Below are positions 46,761-56,321 of a stretch of 64,000 bases of DNA, piece after piece; positions within the stretch are counted from its first letter, which is position 1; each line of letters starts with the position of its first letter. The notes below the pieces were generated by a model. That model searched no databases, had not been told where the DNA came from, and saw only the letters and a program-made list of their open reading frames with translations. The DNA is taken from positions 1-64,000 of the forward strand of contig DATLVI010000037.1 in NCBI GenBank assembly GCA_035577545.1. The letters are read 5' to 3'. Source of the DNA: Verrucomicrobiia bacterium (GTDB lineage: Bacteria > Verrucomicrobiota > Verrucomicrobiia > Palsa-1439). The position numbers and the translations under genes are program-made.

Positions 46761-46862
46761 AAACGTCCCCTCCGACAGCAGGTCTAACTGGATACCAACT
46801 TCGGTCATTGGCTGGCAAGAATTATCGTGGATGGCTACGAGGCTTGCGGCAGCGCGATGTCT

Positions 46863-48818
46863 CTATTTCACCACCACATCAATTAGTACATCCCCGCCAA
46901 GCGTCCCAGCGAGAGTCTTGTTGCCACAGCCGGGATCGCTGCCGCTGGGCGGACGCGGACAGAGGTCGTTCGAGGACGTGCTGTCCGTTTCACTAAGTGC
47001 GCTCAGATCGACAACCGCAGTTGTCTGGTAGTCGTTGTTCGTCGCAGTCTTGGTTGTGGCTAGCGGATTGTTGGCGCAAGAGAAGATCGTGGTGTAGGCG
47101 AGGTTGAGTTTCTTTTTCGGTGCGAGTTGGAACGGAAAAACAAACTTCGGCGTGGTCAACATTGCGACCGGGTTGGTGCAGGCCCCAAGCGATTGGATAT
47201 TGAGCGTTACGAGATTGGCCAGGGTGCCAAGATCCGGGATGACTTCGGTAGCGTCGCCGTTGTTTTGGATGGTGACGGCGAACTTGCCAGTGATGTTGGG
47301 TTTCGTGGCGCTGAGCGTGATCTTCTTGGGTGCCTTGAGTTTGGTGACCTCGAGGTCGTGGGTGGCGACCGCTGCGATCCAGACTTTCGTGGCGGTGCCG
47401 GTCGCGCCGCCGGCAATCGCGCGGATGGCGTCGGTGCCGGCGATGGTGCCGGTGTACGTGAATGTGCCCAACCCACCGGCGCTGGTCGTGGCGCTGCCGG
47501 TCTGGCCGGCGTTGGCGCCGAGCACACTGAAATTCACATGCAGACCGGATTTGGCGACGCCGTTGGAAGTGACAGTCGCCACAACGGTGTTCGGGGTGTT
47601 GACGGTGTTCGTGGCCAGGGCCGGCGATAAGACGCAACTGATGGTCACTGAGGAATTGGTTGAGATCGTGAGCTTGAACACCGTGCCCAAGGCGTTCGTC
47701 CCGCTGCCGCCCACCTCCGTCGTACCGTAGAACGCGCCGTCAGGGCCTAGCAGCAGCCGCGCTACCGGGTCGCCCCCGTTTAGAGCATTGAACGAGACCA
47801 GCTTCGTCAGGTCGCCGTTGGTGGTGATTTGGAACACCGTGCCGACCCCGAACGCCCCGCCGCTGGAGGCCGTGCCGTAGAAGTTACTATCACTGCCCAG
47901 TGCCAACCCGGCCTTCGGCAGCTTTCCTTCGGGGCCGGTGAATGCGTGCAGATTCGTGAAGACGCCGTCCGGGGTGATCTGGAAGACCGTGCCGCAGCCG
48001 TTGGTGCAGTTTAACGCCCCCAAGACGCTGCCGGAGGTCGTGCCGTAGAAGTTACCGTCGTTGCCCTCGACCAAGTCGCCCAGCGGTTGCTGGCCGTCGC
48101 TCCCGTCAAACGAATGCAGGATCGTGAGTACGCCATTGGTGGTCATCTTGAAAACGGTGCCGCAGCCGCTCGAGCAATTCGAGCTTGTACCGCCGAACTG
48201 GGTCGTGCCGTAGAGATTGCCGTCGCTACCCTGGATCAGCCCGGCCGGAGTTGACTCCGGAAGCTCGACGTTCAGCGCCGTACACACGCCGTTCGTGGCA
48301 ATCTGGAACACCCCGGCACCGCCCGTGCCGTACAAATTGCCGTCACTGGTCTGCACCAGTTTGGCATTGCTGCCAATAGCACAGCAGGAGCCTGGATCAG
48401 GTGGGCTAATTGTCGTCAGGACGCCGCTCGCCGTGATCCGGAACGCGGTGCCGAGGCCACAGGCCCCGCCATCGAAGGTCGTGCCGTACAAATTGCCGTC
48501 GCTGGCTTGCACCAGTCCGCCGCGTGGGGCACTCCCGTCGTCGTAGTTGAACAAGTGGAGCGACGTAAACGCGCCGTCCGAACTGATCTCGAACAAGGTG
48601 CCACAACTCCCAACGCAACCATTCGTTTCCATCCCACCGAACTCGGTCGTGCCGTAGAAATTGCCATTGGTGCCGAGCGCGAGTCCGGCCACGGGCGCAT
48701 CTCCGTCAGCGCCGGTGAAGGTATGCAGCGTCGTCAGTGTGACCGCCGCGAGCAGATCACCGGCGACCACCGATAGACCCAGACCAACGACGATAGCAAG
48801 AAGAGCGACTCGTTTCAT
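46863..48818 (-). CDS. Secreted Gloeobacter/Verrucomicrobia-repeat protein
   Basis: About 651 residues from the ATG at 48818 (signal peptide MKRVALLAIVVGLGLSVVAG); the open frame upstream is not protein-like. Residues about 28-385 carry seven repeats of about 50 residues of the TIGR03803 type (LHTFTG-DG--P-AGL, GT-GNFYGTT--GG, GTVFKIT-NG), likely a beta-propeller-like fold. An Ig-like/invasin-type domain (about 390-490) and a C-terminal beta domain follow. Function unknown. The family is strongly enriched in Verrucomicrobia, which helps place the organism. Confidence 0.88.
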   Translation of the reverse strand: MKRVALLAIVVGLGLSVVAGDLLAAVTLTTLHTFTGADGDAPVAGLALGTNGNFYGTTEFGGMETNGCVGSCGTLFEISSDGAFTSLHLFNYDDGSAPRGGLVQASDGNLYGTTFDGGACGLGTAFRITASGVLTTISPPDPGSCCAIGSNAKLVQTSDGNLYGTGGAGVFQIATNGVCTALNVELPESTPAGLIQGSDGNLYGTTQFGGTSSNCSSGCGTVFKMTTNGVLTILHSFDGSDGQQPLGDLVEGNDGNFYGTTSGSVLGALNCTNGCGTVFQITPDGVFTNLHAFTGPEGKLPKAGLALGSDSNFYGTASSGGAFGVGTVFQITTNGDLTKLVSFNALNGGDPVARLLLGPDGAFYGTTEVGGSGTNALGTVFKLTISTNSSVTISCVLSPALATNTVNTPNTVVATVTSNGVAKSGLHVNFSVLGANAGQTGSATTSAGGLGTFTYTGTIAGTDAIRAIAGGATGTATKVWIAAVATHDLEVTKLKAPKKITLSATKPNITGKFAVTIQNNGDATEVIPDLGTLANLVTLNIQSLGACTNPVAMLTTPKFVFPFQLAPKKKLNLAYTTIFSCANNPLATTKTATNNDYQTTAVVDLSALSETDSTSSNDLCPRPPSGSDPGCGNKTLAGTLGGDVLIDVVVK

Positions 48819-49125
48819 GATGGTTTGCCCTTTGTAACGCACCCAAATTAATTTCCGTGAACCAGAAGGAGGAGAGTCAAACGCGACCCTGTGCCTCTCC
48901 GCGCAGAATGTTTGTTGCAAAAGAGTCCCTGCATGTCGAGGCTTATTCTAACGACGTCAAGGCTGCACGCCCGCAAATTGCAGGGATAAGGGAGCCAGCC
49001 CTCACATGATCGCATAATCGACATTCGCCTGCGGTAAAACCGTCCTTGTGTATCCGTCAGAATCGTCTGGTCAGCACTGTCGGGGGTGATACTATGGCCG
49101 TCTAAACGGTGAGATTAACGCCCCC
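48819..49125. other. Divergent intergenic region
   Basis: 307 bases between the repeat protein and the DUF1573 gene. An extended -10 (TGATACTAT, 49087-49095) could serve the DUF1573 gene. A GGAGGAG at 48869 is on the wrong side to serve as a ribosome site. No gene or repeat is seen. Confidence 0.4.
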
Positions 49126-50202
49126 ATGAAGCGAGAATTCCTGGCGGTAGCATTGGTTGTGATCGCGACGATGGGCATCGCGCGAGGGGACGCCACGAAC
49201 AATCCGACGGCATCCACGCAACCACCGTCACCGGTGCCGGCGACAAACAACCCGGCAGAACCGCCGGGCCCGTCGCCAAAAATCCAGTTCGACAAGACCG
49301 TGTACGATTTCGGCATCACGTCGCTCGTCGAATCCCTTACCGGGACCTTCACGTTCCACAACACGGGCACGGGAGAACTCAAAATTGGGAAGCTGTTACA
49401 GAAAGCCAGTGTGAAACCAGATGTCCTCAAGCCGGGGGAAAAGGGCGAGTTGGTCTTCAAGCTCAGTATCGGCGCCGCCCATGGTGCGCTTGAGAAACAT
49501 ATCACCGTCACATCCAACGACCCGCAGGCACCTAAAATGAGTTTGTCGATTAAAGTCGAAGTCAAACAGGTACTTGAGATTTCGCCTCAGAACATCCACT
49601 TGGGGAACGTTCGGCAGGGAACAATCACGAATGTGATGGTGCTGGTGCACCGCGTGGATGGCAAAAGCCTCAACATCACCAAGGCGGAATCCGGCAGTAA
49701 GCTTTTGCGGACACGAGTGGAACCCGTCGAAGGCTCCAACGATGAGTCCGCGAAGGTCATCATTGAACTCCAGAACGAAGGAACGCCGCGGCAATTTGGC
49801 GAGAGTGTAAAGTTGTCTCTTGAGGACGTCCCGCAGCCCGTGGCGGCCATCACCATCGACGGGCGGCTACTCGGTGATGTGCTCGTGGATCCGGTGATGC
49901 TGTACTGGCCAATCAGAGACACTTCCTCGACGAATTCCGAGGCGCTGCCAACGCGGGAGATCAAGGTCTTGGCTCTCACGGCAGGTCAGCCCCTAGATAT
50001 TACGAACCTGACGACGAACGTCAAGGACTTGAGCCTCAAACTGGTCGCAAAAAATGCAGGCCAGACGTATGTGGTCGTCGCGCGGCTTGTGAAGATGCCA
50101 GAGAAATCTGTGCAGGGCGCCATTGTCTTCGAGACGAACATGACGTCCCAACCGAAAGTGGTGATCCCTGTGACGATTTCTATTCCAAAACAGTTGCCGT
50201 AA
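49126..50202 (+). CDS. Secreted DUF1573 protein
   Basis: 358 residues: signal peptide (MKREFLAVALVVIATMGIARG), a Pro/Thr linker, then a DUF1573 Ig-like domain at about 55-150 (YDFGITSLVESLTGTFTFHNTGTGELKIGKL...EKHITVTSNDP). The Cys-rich CGC motif found in many DUF1573 domains of related phyla is missing here. A second beta-rich half completes the protein. Probably periplasmic; role unknown. lepA follows 53 bases later. Confidence 0.82.
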   Translation: MKREFLAVALVVIATMGIARGDATNNPTASTQPPSPVPATNNPAEPPGPSPKIQFDKTVYDFGITSLVESLTGTFTFHNTGTGELKIGKLLQKASVKPDVLKPGEKGELVFKLSIGAAHGALEKHITVTSNDPQAPKMSLSIKVEVKQVLEISPQNIHLGNVRQGTITNVMVLVHRVDGKSLNITKAESGSKLLRTRVEPVEGSNDESAKVIIELQNEGTPRQFGESVKLSLEDVPQPVAAITIDGRLLGDVLVDPVMLYWPIRDTSSTNSEALPTREIKVLALTAGQPLDITNLTTNVKDLSLKLVAKNAGQTYVVVARLVKMPEKSVQGAIVFETNMTSQPKVVIPVTISIPKQLP

Positions 50203-50255
50203 AGTAGGGAAGGGGACTACCCAAACGCGGGAAAGGGTGATAGAGTGCGCGGCTC

Positions 50256-52052
50256 ATGGATTTGGGGCATATACGGAATTTCTGCATCATCGCGCACATC
50301 GACCACGGCAAGACGACGTTGTCGGACCGGCTCTTGGAGACGACGGGGGCACTGGAGAAACGCGAGATGCGCGAGCAGGTGCTCGACTCGATGGACCTCG
50401 AACGCGAGCGCGGCATCACCATCAAGGCGCATCCGGTGACGATGACCTGGCACGCCGAGGACGGCCAGGTGTACGAGTTGAACCTGATCGATACGCCGGG
50501 CCACGTGGATTTCGCCTACGAAGTGTCTCGCAGCCTCGCCGCCTGCGAAGGGGCGCTGCTGGTGGTGGACGCCGCCCAGGGCGTCGAGGCACAGACGGTC
50601 GCCAACGTGCACATGGCGTCGAAGCAAAAACTCACCATCGTCCCGATCATCAATAAGATCGACCTGCCCAACGCGAACGTCGAGGAAACCAAACGCCAGC
50701 TCGAGGACATCCTGGCCATTTCCGGTGACACGGCGATCATGGCGAGCGCGAAAACGGGCCTTGGCATCCATGACGTTTTGCGCAGTGTGGTCGAACGCAT
50801 TCCGCCGCCACAACCGCCCACCGATACGGCCCTGCAGGCGCTGGTGTTCGATTCGATGTTCGATACCTATCGCGGCGTGGTGACATACGTGCGGTTGTTC
50901 GCGGGCGAAATCATGCCGGGAATGATGATCCAGCTCATGAGCACGGGACTGAAGTACGAGGTGAAGGACGTCGGAGTGTTCACGCCCAAGCCCGAGCCGC
51001 GCAAGAGGCTGTCCGCCGGCAGCACGGGATACGTCATTGCCAACATCAAGACCACCGCCGACGTGAAGATCGGCGAAACGATCACCGATGCACGCCAGCC
51101 CGCGAAGAAGCCCTTGCCGGGTTTCCAGCAGGTGCATCCAATGGTCTTCAGCGGTCTGTACCCGATCGACTCGGCGGACTTCGAGCACCTCAAAATCGCG
51201 TTGGGAAAATTGCAGCTCAACGATTCCGCCTTCCAGTATCAATCGGAAAGCTCGGCGGCGCTCGGTTTCGGTTTCCGCTGCGGGTTCCTGGGACTACTAC
51301 ACATGGAGATCGTCCAGGAGCGCTTGCGGCGGCAGTGGGACATGGACATCATCGCCACGTACCCCAGCGTCATTTACAAGGTGCTCAAGACCAACAGCGA
51401 AATTCTCGAGGTGGACAACCCGGTCTTCCTGCCTGATCCATCGGTGATCGACCACATCGAGGAACCGTACGTGAAGGCGTTCATTATTTGCCCGAACGAA
51501 AACATCGGCGACATGCTGCAACTGGTCATGGAAAAGCGCGGCCTGGTATCGAAGACCGATTCCATCGACACGCGCCGGGTGATGTTGACCGCCGAGTTAC
51601 CTCTGAACGAGATTCTCGTGGATTTCCACGACAAAATCAAAAGCATCACGCGCGGTTATGGCTCGATGGACTACGAGCCGCACGGCTATCGCGAGGGCGA
51701 CCTGGTGAAACTCGACATCCTCGTCAATAGCGAGCCGGTCGACGCGTTTTCCAGCATCGTGCACCGCAGCAAGGCGGAAACCCGGGGCCGGGCGCTGGCG
51801 CTGAAGCTACAGGAAGTGATCCCGCAGCAGATGTTTCAGGTGGCGATCCAGGCTGCCATCGGCGGGAAAATCATTGCCCGCGAGACGGTCAAGGCGCTGT
51901 CCAAGAATGTCACCGCGAAATGCTATGGCGGCGACATCTCGCGGAAACGCAAGCTGTGGGAGAAACAGAAGGAAGGCAAGAAGCGCATGAAAGCCGTCGG
52001 CAAGGTGAACATCCCGCAGGAAGCGTTCATCTCGGTGCTGAAATCAGGGTAG
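50256..52052 (+). CDS. lepA: Elongation factor 4
   Basis: 598 residues. Ribosomal GTPase that acts on stalled or mistranslocated ribosomes. G1 [10 protein letters not shown]2 RGITIKAH, G3 DTPGHVDF, G4 NKID, and the LepA-specific C-terminal domain ([34 protein letters not shown]). Full length. The signal peptidase gene starts 11 bases later, the lepA-lepB order seen in many bacteria. Confidence 0.97.
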   Translation: MDLGHIRNFCIIAHIDHGKTTLSDRLLETTGALEKREMREQVLDSMDLERERGITIKAHPVTMTWHAEDGQVYELNLIDTPGHVDFAYEVSRSLAACEGALLVVDAAQGVEAQTVANVHMASKQKLTIVPIINKIDLPNANVEETKRQLEDILAISGDTAIMASAKTGLGIHDVLRSVVERIPPPQPPTDTALQALVFDSMFDTYRGVVTYVRLFAGEIMPGMMIQLMSTGLKYEVKDVGVFTPKPEPRKRLSAGSTGYVIANIKTTADVKIGETITDARQPAKKPLPGFQQVHPMVFSGLYPIDSADFEHLKIALGKLQLNDSAFQYQSESSAALGFGFRCGFLGLLHMEIVQERLRRQWDMDIIATYPSVIYKVLKTNSEILEVDNPVFLPDPSVIDHIEEPYVKAFIICPNENIGDMLQLVMEKRGLVSKTDSIDTRRVMLTAELPLNEILVDFHDKIKSITRGYGSMDYEPHGYREGDLVKLDILVNSEPVDAFSSIVHRSKAETRGRALALKLQEVIPQQMFQVAIQAAIGGKIIARETVKALSKNVTAKCYGGDISRKRKLWEKQKEGKKRMKAVGKVNIPQEAFISVLKSG

Positions 52053-52063
52053 GGGAGCCAGTC

Positions 52064-53011
52064 ATGAGCAACTCGGAAGATCGCCAAACATTAAAATCCG
52101 CGCGGGAGATGGTCCAAGGTGCCCGGAAGTGGTTGCGGATCAATCGCGATTTGATCGCGCCCGGTCAAATCGTCGCCATCACTATGAAGATCGGCGAGCT
52201 GGAGCAGGCGCTGCGACTGGAAAACGCCAAGGCCGCCGCCTCCCGGTCTGGTGAACTGGAGCAGAAAATCCGCGGGGCGTTGCCAGCGCCAAAGTCTCCC
52301 GCCCTCCGCGAGAATATCGAAGTATTGCTCGTGGCGGTCATCGTGGCCATGGCCGTGCGGACATTTTTCATCCAACCTTTCAAGATCCCGACGGGCTCGA
52401 TGCAGCCGACGTTGTACGGGGTGTATCCGCCACCCAATGAGGCGCCGTCTCGATATGTCGGACGACCTCCATCCATTCTTGAGCGCCTCGCGGGGGTGGT
52501 CTTCCAAGGGAGAATGTACGAGCCCTACGGGTATCGCACACGCGGTGATCACATTTTTGTGGATAAGATCAGCTACCACTTCCGCAAACCCCGCCGCGGT
52601 GAAGTCATTGTGTTCGACACAACCCACATCCCGGAAATCCCCGCTCCGTCCCGTGGCAATTTCTACATCAAACGGCTGATCGGGCTGGAGAACGATGTCA
52701 TCCAGATCCAGCCGCCGTATGTGCTCGTCAATGGACGGGTGCTGGATGGGCGGGATGCCTTCCGACGCATTTATTCCCAAGAGAATGGGTATAACGGTTA
52801 CGTCATTCCGGAGACGTTTCCCTCACCAAAATACTTTCCATCTTCCGCGAGCACATACACGGTGCCTCCAAAGCACCTCTTTCCCATGGGTGATAACAGC
52901 AAAAGCAGCCTGGACGGCCGTTTCTGGGGATCTGTTCCACAGGAGGATCTTGTCGGCAGGGCGGTATTCGTTTATTGGCCTTTCAGCAAGCGATTTGGAC
53001 TTGTGAACTGA
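52064..53011 (+). CDS. lepB: Signal peptidase I
   Basis: 315 residues from the ATG at 52064 (AGGGGAG upstream). A cytoplasmic N-terminal helix region of about 85 residues, one membrane helix (NIEVLLVAVIVAMAVRTFFI), then the catalytic boxes: Ser in PTGSMQPTL, Lys in YIKRLIGLENDVI and the GDN box in PMGDNSKSSLDGRFWG. It cleaves signal peptides of exported proteins on the outer face of the inner membrane. Confidence 0.94.
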   Translation: MSNSEDRQTLKSAREMVQGARKWLRINRDLIAPGQIVAITMKIGELEQALRLENAKAAASRSGELEQKIRGALPAPKSPALRENIEVLLVAVIVAMAVRTFFIQPFKIPTGSMQPTLYGVYPPPNEAPSRYVGRPPSILERLAGVVFQGRMYEPYGYRTRGDHIFVDKISYHFRKPRRGEVIVFDTTHIPEIPAPSRGNFYIKRLIGLENDVIQIQPPYVLVNGRVLDGRDAFRRIYSQENGYNGYVIPETFPSPKYFPSSASTYTVPPKHLFPMGDNSKSSLDGRFWGSVPQEDLVGRAVFVYWPFSKRFGLVN

Positions 53012-53079
53012 ATTCAGGGTTGGGGCTGAGGGCCAATCATACTATCCAGATGCAGTCTCAAGGCTTTACCGACGCCTAT

Positions 53080-53097
53080 AACGTCGCACAATATAGA
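53080..53097 (+). repeat. 18-base direct repeat, left copy
   Basis: AACGTCGCACAATATAGA, identical to 54049-54066. Confidence 0.95.
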
Positions 53098-53521
53098 GAG
53101 TGGGGGGGCCTCGGAAACCGACCAGTTACACAATGTAACGACCCACTTGAGGACAGACCAAGCGAGTCTGGCGCGGTTGCGGGCCGAAGGCCCGCGCCGC
53201 GCCTGCGAGCTAACCTTGTTGAACATTGACCGTTATAGAGCATTTTCTGGCGAGGCTGACACGGCACTGAACGCGACGGGAGGGCAAGGTGCTCCCCCGT
53301 CGACCTGTAGGGGGAGCGGAATCGGTGAAGAACGTCGCGACGTTTCACACGCGAGTTTCGAGCGCCGTCGCACGGAGAGTTACGATGTCCTAGGCCTCGA
53401 TGCTCCCGTAGCCCTTAGGGGTTGCGAGACGGCGCTCGAAAACCGCGTGCCCGATGTTGCTGTAAGTCTACTCTCTTGGTGGGGATTTGGCAAGGGGTCA
53501 TTAACCGTTAATCGTAATCCG

Positions 53522-54076
53522 ATGTCCGTTTTTGCGTCGTTCTCGGCGGTTGCCCATCACGCGCCAGCGTGCGGACGCGGCACAAGGGACACGGCCACGA
53601 TTTCGACGACGCGTAACGAGAAGCTCTCTTCAGGGAACGGGGCCACGGCTGCCGCGTCAGACGGGCGCACGGCGGCAGTGACGCCCGAAACCCCCACAAA
53701 CGTCAGGCGCGACACCCCCTTACAGACTTCCGAAGGTCGTTCCCCAGGGCAACGGACGCGCAAGCGGGTACGTCCACGGCAGGACCTGCTCAAGGCGAGT
53801 TTCGCGCGGCGCGGTTTTTCGTTTGCTTCTTTGCTGGCGCATCAGGTATTAGAGCGCGGTGAGGAGTGGGCCAAACAGACGCTCGACTTGGGGTTCTGGA
53901 ACGCCATCGAGGATGCGCGGATCGAAACCGAGGCCAGCGCGGAGATGGGTCAACGGTGGCAGGAAGTGGCGGCCATGAAACCAGACCTACGTACTCGCGA
54001 CAAAAACCCAGCGGCGAAGCCGCTAACCTTGATTCCTATTGAACCACCAACGTCGCACAATATAGATTATGTCTAA
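53522..54076 (+). CDS. Doubtful open frame between the direct repeats
   Basis: 184 codons from an ATG without ribosome site. The first half is low complexity (Thr, Ala, Arg, Gly). The second half (RPRQDLLKASFARRGFSF and EEWAKQTLDLGFWNAIED) has a helical, charged character that could be a real protein end. It runs through the right direct repeat. I cannot name a family. Confidence 0.3.
   Translation: MSVFASFSAVAHHAPACGRGTRDTATISTTRNEKLSSGNGATAAASDGRTAAVTPETPTNVRRDTPLQTSEGRSPGQRTRKRVRPRQDLLKASFARRGFSFASLLAHQVLERGEEWAKQTLDLGFWNAIEDARIETEASAEMGQRWQEVAAMKPDLRTRDKNPAAKPLTLIPIEPPTSHNIDYV
54049..54066 (+). repeat. 18-base direct repeat, right copy
   Basis: AACGTCGCACAATATAGA, identical to 53080-53097; followed by TTATGTCTAATAATTGG. 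Confidence 0.95.
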
Positions 54077-54129
54077 TAATTGGCACTACAAGGGCGCTCC
54101 GGGGACAAGATTGTGTTGGGTTTTGAGGA

Positions 54130-56304
54130 TCAGACCCACCAGTTCTCAGCGGAAAACAGTTCGTCGGGCACGGTCAGGGCCAGTGCGCCGATGTCGGGAT
54201 GGCGCTCCAGCTCAACGTCTGCCTCGAGTAACTGGACGAAAAACGCGGCCTGCTCACGCTGTTTCCAGCTGAGATCGTCCAGTGGGATGCCCAGCTCCAG
54301 GATCTTATCGAATTTGATGAGGCTGATCTCCCCAAGCTTTCGTGGCGAGGATTCCGGATCCGTTACCCAGAGGTCGGCTTTACTGAATGCGGGTGTAAGC
54401 TCCATTATAATGAGAGCCCGATGGGTCGGATCGATGAAATTCACCCGCAACGTCACCTTGGCCGGCAGTTCGACGCCTTTGCGGAAGTCAACCCGCAGAT
54501 AGAATGTGGTGAGATCAGCGCCAAAATGAATGGCTTCAACGCAGCGCTCGCTGCGATACATGGCGCCCATGTTGCGGCCCGTCTCATAGACGCCCGCCCC
54601 GGCCCACTCATAATATGACGTAATCAACCCGTCGATTGTCGGCGTGATGAGGTCGGTCGGCTTGCGAATCTCGCGAGCTACCTCCGACCGGCAGATGTTC
54701 GTCTTCAAGACATCGGGAACGGGCACACCGCAAATATGATAAACATTCTGCAGGTGGGTACGGAACAGTTCATCGAAAATCAGGTCGTTGTCCGTCACAA
54801 AGTCGCTGCCGTACCACCAGAACCAGTCGCTACCCTCGGCGGCATAGATTTCACGCATGGCTTTGCCGTGCTGATCGGGGGTGATCTCGCGCTGGTCAAT
54901 TTTCCGCTGCAGAAAGTCCCGGGTCTGCCCAAGCAGTTCCCAGCCGCGGTTCTCCTCGGGCTCGCCGATCCAGACGTCAAAATCGCCGCGAATCCATGAG
55001 CCCGTGTGTAGCGTGCTCAGGATCGCGCCGGGCGGATGCGCGGAAAAGTAGTCATGGAACGTCGTCGTCACAATTCCGTCGTGCACGGACAATCGCTGGT
55101 AGACCTCCCGCAGAAACGCCTGGCCGCCGTCGGGGAAATGTTCCCACGCATTTTCCCCGTCGAGAATCACCGCGCACAACGGGTTGTCGCCCTGCGCGGT
55201 CCGGGCGACCTGCTCGATTTGACCAATCATATAATCGGCCGCGCGCTGCGGGTCATTGCGCGAGGCGGTGAACCCGATGAAATCGCTCAGCGTCCGCTCG
55301 CGGAAAGCTAGGCACGCGCCCGCGTCGCCGAATTGCGCACGATAACCCTGGAACAACATGGCGCGGTCGAAGACCCTGCCGGGATGCACCACCGCCAGGC
55401 TCCGCCAGAGATTTTCCTCGTCGGTGGCGAACCATTGATATCCGAGTTCCTCGAGGATCGGGATAAGTTCCGGACAGACCGAACCTTCCGACGGCCATAC
55501 CCCGTGCGGCGGCGCGCCGAAGATTTGCGTGTGCAGGTCGCGGGCTAGGGTTAACTGCGCGCGAACATCCTCAGGATGTGAGAACGGTGGCGGCAGGTCC
55601 CGGCCCGGCATACAGCGACGGGCCAACTCGGTGTTGTAAACCAGCGGCATGATCGGGTGAAAAAAAGGCGTCGTGCTGATTTCGATCTGGCCGCGCTGGG
55701 CGAGGGCCTTGTAGTAACCGAGCACGGTCTTCAGGACGACCTGCTGGTGCTCAAAGACCGTCTGTTTGTCTTCCTCGCTGAATCCCCTGCCCTTCCGTTT
55801 CAGGTCGGCAATCTCGGGATACAGCCGGTCCGCGGCGTACCCAAACCAGGTGAGGTTGAACCACACCTGCAAATCACGGAACTCCTCGTCGGTGAAATTG
55901 CCCGCGGCGTGCTCGAGGTCGATCTTCGCCGCGTTCAGCCCGCGCTTCTGCAGCAGCGCCGCGTACCGCGGGAACGGCTTGACCATGTTGTCCCAATTCG
56001 CCTTGAAGAAGTGTTCCAGCAGGTTGGCCTTCTGCATCAGCGTCAACGTCTCCGGGGACGGAGCGGCCAGTTCGTGCCAGAGGTCCCGTACCTCGTTATT
56101 GGCGAGCTGCTGGATTTGTTGCAAGAGCACCGGCGTCAGGTTGAATGTGCAATGGAAATCCGGGTACTGGTCCGCCAGCCAGATCATGTCGAGGTAGCCC
56201 TTGGTCGCGTGCAGGCGCACCCACGGCATCAGCGCCGTCCCGCGGATCGGGTCGACGTAGCACGGCTGGTGCATGTGCCAGAGGAAGGCGACGTGGAGCG
56301 GCAT
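54130..56304 (-). CDS. GH57 glycoside hydrolase (alpha-glucan acting)
   Basis: 724 residues from the ATG at 56304 (MPLHVAFLWHMHQPCY); the open frame upstream overlaps galT. GH57 motifs: HMHQP at the start, GVWPSEGSVCPEL with the nucleophile Glu near 272, and VILDGENAWEHF with the acid Asp near 380. The C-terminal 250 residues form the additional domain seen in amylase/4-alpha-glucanotransferase-like members. Cytoplasmic, no signal peptide. With galT and glgA upstream it suggests breakdown or remodelling of glycogen. Confidence 0.9.
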   Translation of the reverse strand: MPLHVAFLWHMHQPCYVDPIRGTALMPWVRLHATKGYLDMIWLADQYPDFHCTFNLTPVLLQQIQQLANNEVRDLWHELAAPSPETLTLMQKANLLEHFFKANWDNMVKPFPRYAALLQKRGLNAAKIDLEHAAGNFTDEEFRDLQVWFNLTWFGYAADRLYPEIADLKRKGRGFSEEDKQTVFEHQQVVLKTVLGYYKALAQRGQIEISTTPFFHPIMPLVYNTELARRCMPGRDLPPPFSHPEDVRAQLTLARDLHTQIFGAPPHGVWPSEGSVCPELIPILEELGYQWFATDEENLWRSLAVVHPGRVFDRAMLFQGYRAQFGDAGACLAFRERTLSDFIGFTASRNDPQRAADYMIGQIEQVARTAQGDNPLCAVILDGENAWEHFPDGGQAFLREVYQRLSVHDGIVTTTFHDYFSAHPPGAILSTLHTGSWIRGDFDVWIGEPEENRGWELLGQTRDFLQRKIDQREITPDQHGKAMREIYAAEGSDWFWWYGSDFVTDNDLIFDELFRTHLQNVYHICGVPVPDVLKTNICRSEVAREIRKPTDLITPTIDGLITSYYEWAGAGVYETGRNMGAMYRSERCVEAIHFGADLTTFYLRVDFRKGVELPAKVTLRVNFIDPTHRALIIMELTPAFSKADLWVTDPESSPRKLGEISLIKFDKILELGIPLDDLSWKQREQAAFFVQLLEADVELERHPDIGALALTVPDELFSAENWWV

Positions 56305-56321
56305 GAGTGACCCGAAGACGT

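Larger units (their letters stand above)
53012..54129. other. Unexplained palindrome-rich segment
   Basis: About 1.1 kb without a recognisable gene. Exact 18-base direct repeats (53080-53097 and 54049-54066) bound 951 bases. Inside are GTTACACAATGTAAC (53123-53137), a hairpin at 53179-53195, a stem GCTCCCCC/GGGGGAGC (53291-53317), a 14-base inverted repeat TTTCGAGCGCCGTC (53356-53369 and 53428-53441) and ATTAACCGTTAAT (53500-53512). A frame from 53147 to 54076 is open (from 53522 if ATG is required), and its last 110 residues look more protein-like, but no family fits. No transposase, integrase or tRNA edge is seen. Confidence 0.6.

Noticed and set aside
53012-54129. CRISPR array or complete insertion sequence
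   Set aside because: Only two copies of the 18-mer, far apart; no inverted terminal repeats matched to a transposase gene.
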